From Anaerolineaceae bacterium UBA5404 (lineage in GTDB: Bacteria > Chloroflexota > Anaerolineae > Anaerolineales > Anaerolineaceae): 64,000 nt of DNA. The number at the start of each line of letters is the position of its first letter. Within the stretch, counting starts at the first letter, position 1. The position numbers and the translations under genes are program-made. The DNA lies in the NCBI GenBank assembly GCA_002409625.1, contig DHNY01000009.1:54488-118487 (forward strand), read 5' to 3'. Shown piece by piece: positions 63,736 through 64,000 of this stretch. A model generated the notes under the pieces. That model was not told the DNA's origin. It searched no databases and worked only from the letters and a program-made list of their open reading frames with translations.

Positions 63736-64000
63736 GCTGGCTCCCTTCTCCGCTTGGTTTGGCGTCCATCTCCTGCTTGGTTTGGTGTTCCTCTCCCGCT
63801 TTTTGTGACGTCCTTCCTAACTTGGCTCGGCGTTCCTCTCCCGGCTTGTTGTGGCATCCATCTCCCGGCTTGTGTGGTGTCAATCTCCTGCTTGGTTTGG
63901 CGTCCTCGCCAAACCTTATTAATCCAACTTTTGCTCGGTTTCGTTACTCTCCCGGCTTGTTGTGACGTCCGTCTCCAGGCTTGGTATGGCGTCCTTCCAA
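63736..64000. repeat. Degenerate tandem repeat of about 23 bp, running off the window
   Basis: About nine units with the theme CTTGGTTTGGCGTCC-ATCTCCCGG, each 22-24 bp and no two identical. Clear units begin near 63753, 63776, 63799, 63821, 63845, 63869 and 63891. After an interruption at about 63915-63945 the pattern resumes from 63950. It lacks unique spacers, so it is not CRISPR. The 356-bp stretch 63645-64000 holds no convincing gene. Confidence 0.75.

Noticed and set aside
63736..64000. CRISPR array at the right edge
   Set aside because: The units are contiguous, imperfect and 22-24 bp long, with no unique spacers and no cas gene in the window.

Overview
The window looks like a chromosomal segment of a Chloroflexota bacterium, most likely an Anaerolineae relative. 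This is inferred from gene content, not from a marker gene. Supporting signs are secreted proteins with Thr/Pro/Ser-rich tails, an FHA/winged-helix regulator divergent from a Ser/Thr kinase, tandem serpin lipoproteins, a GT39-like glycosyltransferase, a CpXC-domain protein and a DUF4173 membrane protein. Two tRNA genes are present (Lys-CTT, Asn-GTT). I see no rRNA gene and no CRISPR array.

Layout. 1-6153: RNase D (cut by the window edge), D-aminoacyl-tRNA deacylase, a YtxH-like protein, an operon of an LCP-family lipoprotein and a secreted transglycosylase-like protein, a Nudix hydrolase and a TM2 protein. 6252-17589: two tRNAs, a glycerophosphodiesterase coupled to a membrane-anchored GH3 enzyme, the kinase/FHA regulator pair, a CpXC protein, an aldehyde dehydrogenase, a 2-hydroxyacid dehydrogenase and RarA. 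17631-19699: an arsenic-type operon (arsR, permease, redox thioredoxin-like protein, arsenate reductase) with a clear promoter and operator. 19799-20602: a DUF429 protein. 20603-21335: a gene-free stretch filled with short hairpin repeats. 21336-26041: a MarR-controlled heterodimeric ABC exporter. 26105-30801: glycerol catabolism, with glpK divergent from a glpA/glpB-like/DUF1667 set. 30820-43387: a VanW-like/NlpC-like lipoprotein, deoC, a DUF4173 protein, DegV, two serpins, a DUF218 protein, a GT39-like protein and a GH1 beta-glucosidase.

43440-53589 is a compact, single-strand virion-gene cassette: a terminase pair, GH25 lysozyme, portal, a protease-capsid fusion with a strong internal start, a holin-like protein and tail-type proteins. 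No integrase, replication gene, regulator or tape-measure gene is visible, and every frame is open. It is the best candidate here for an unusual system, such as a domesticated particle, a gene-transfer-agent-like element or a satellite.

54173-61330: a B12-type radical SAM protein, a TetR regulator with a long palindrome upstream, a degenerate ROK-like protein, and a phospholipid pair (acyltransferase plus CDP-alcohol phosphatidyltransferase). 59651-62853: a zinc-uptake operon in the order zur, substrate-binding lipoprotein with 21 histidines in one tract, ATPase, permease. It has a consensus promoter and a candidate operator. The window ends with two small membrane proteins and a degenerate tandem repeat of about 23 bp that runs off the edge.

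Many promoters have a TATAAT box very close to the start codon or an extended TGC-TATAAT form. This helped choose several starts.
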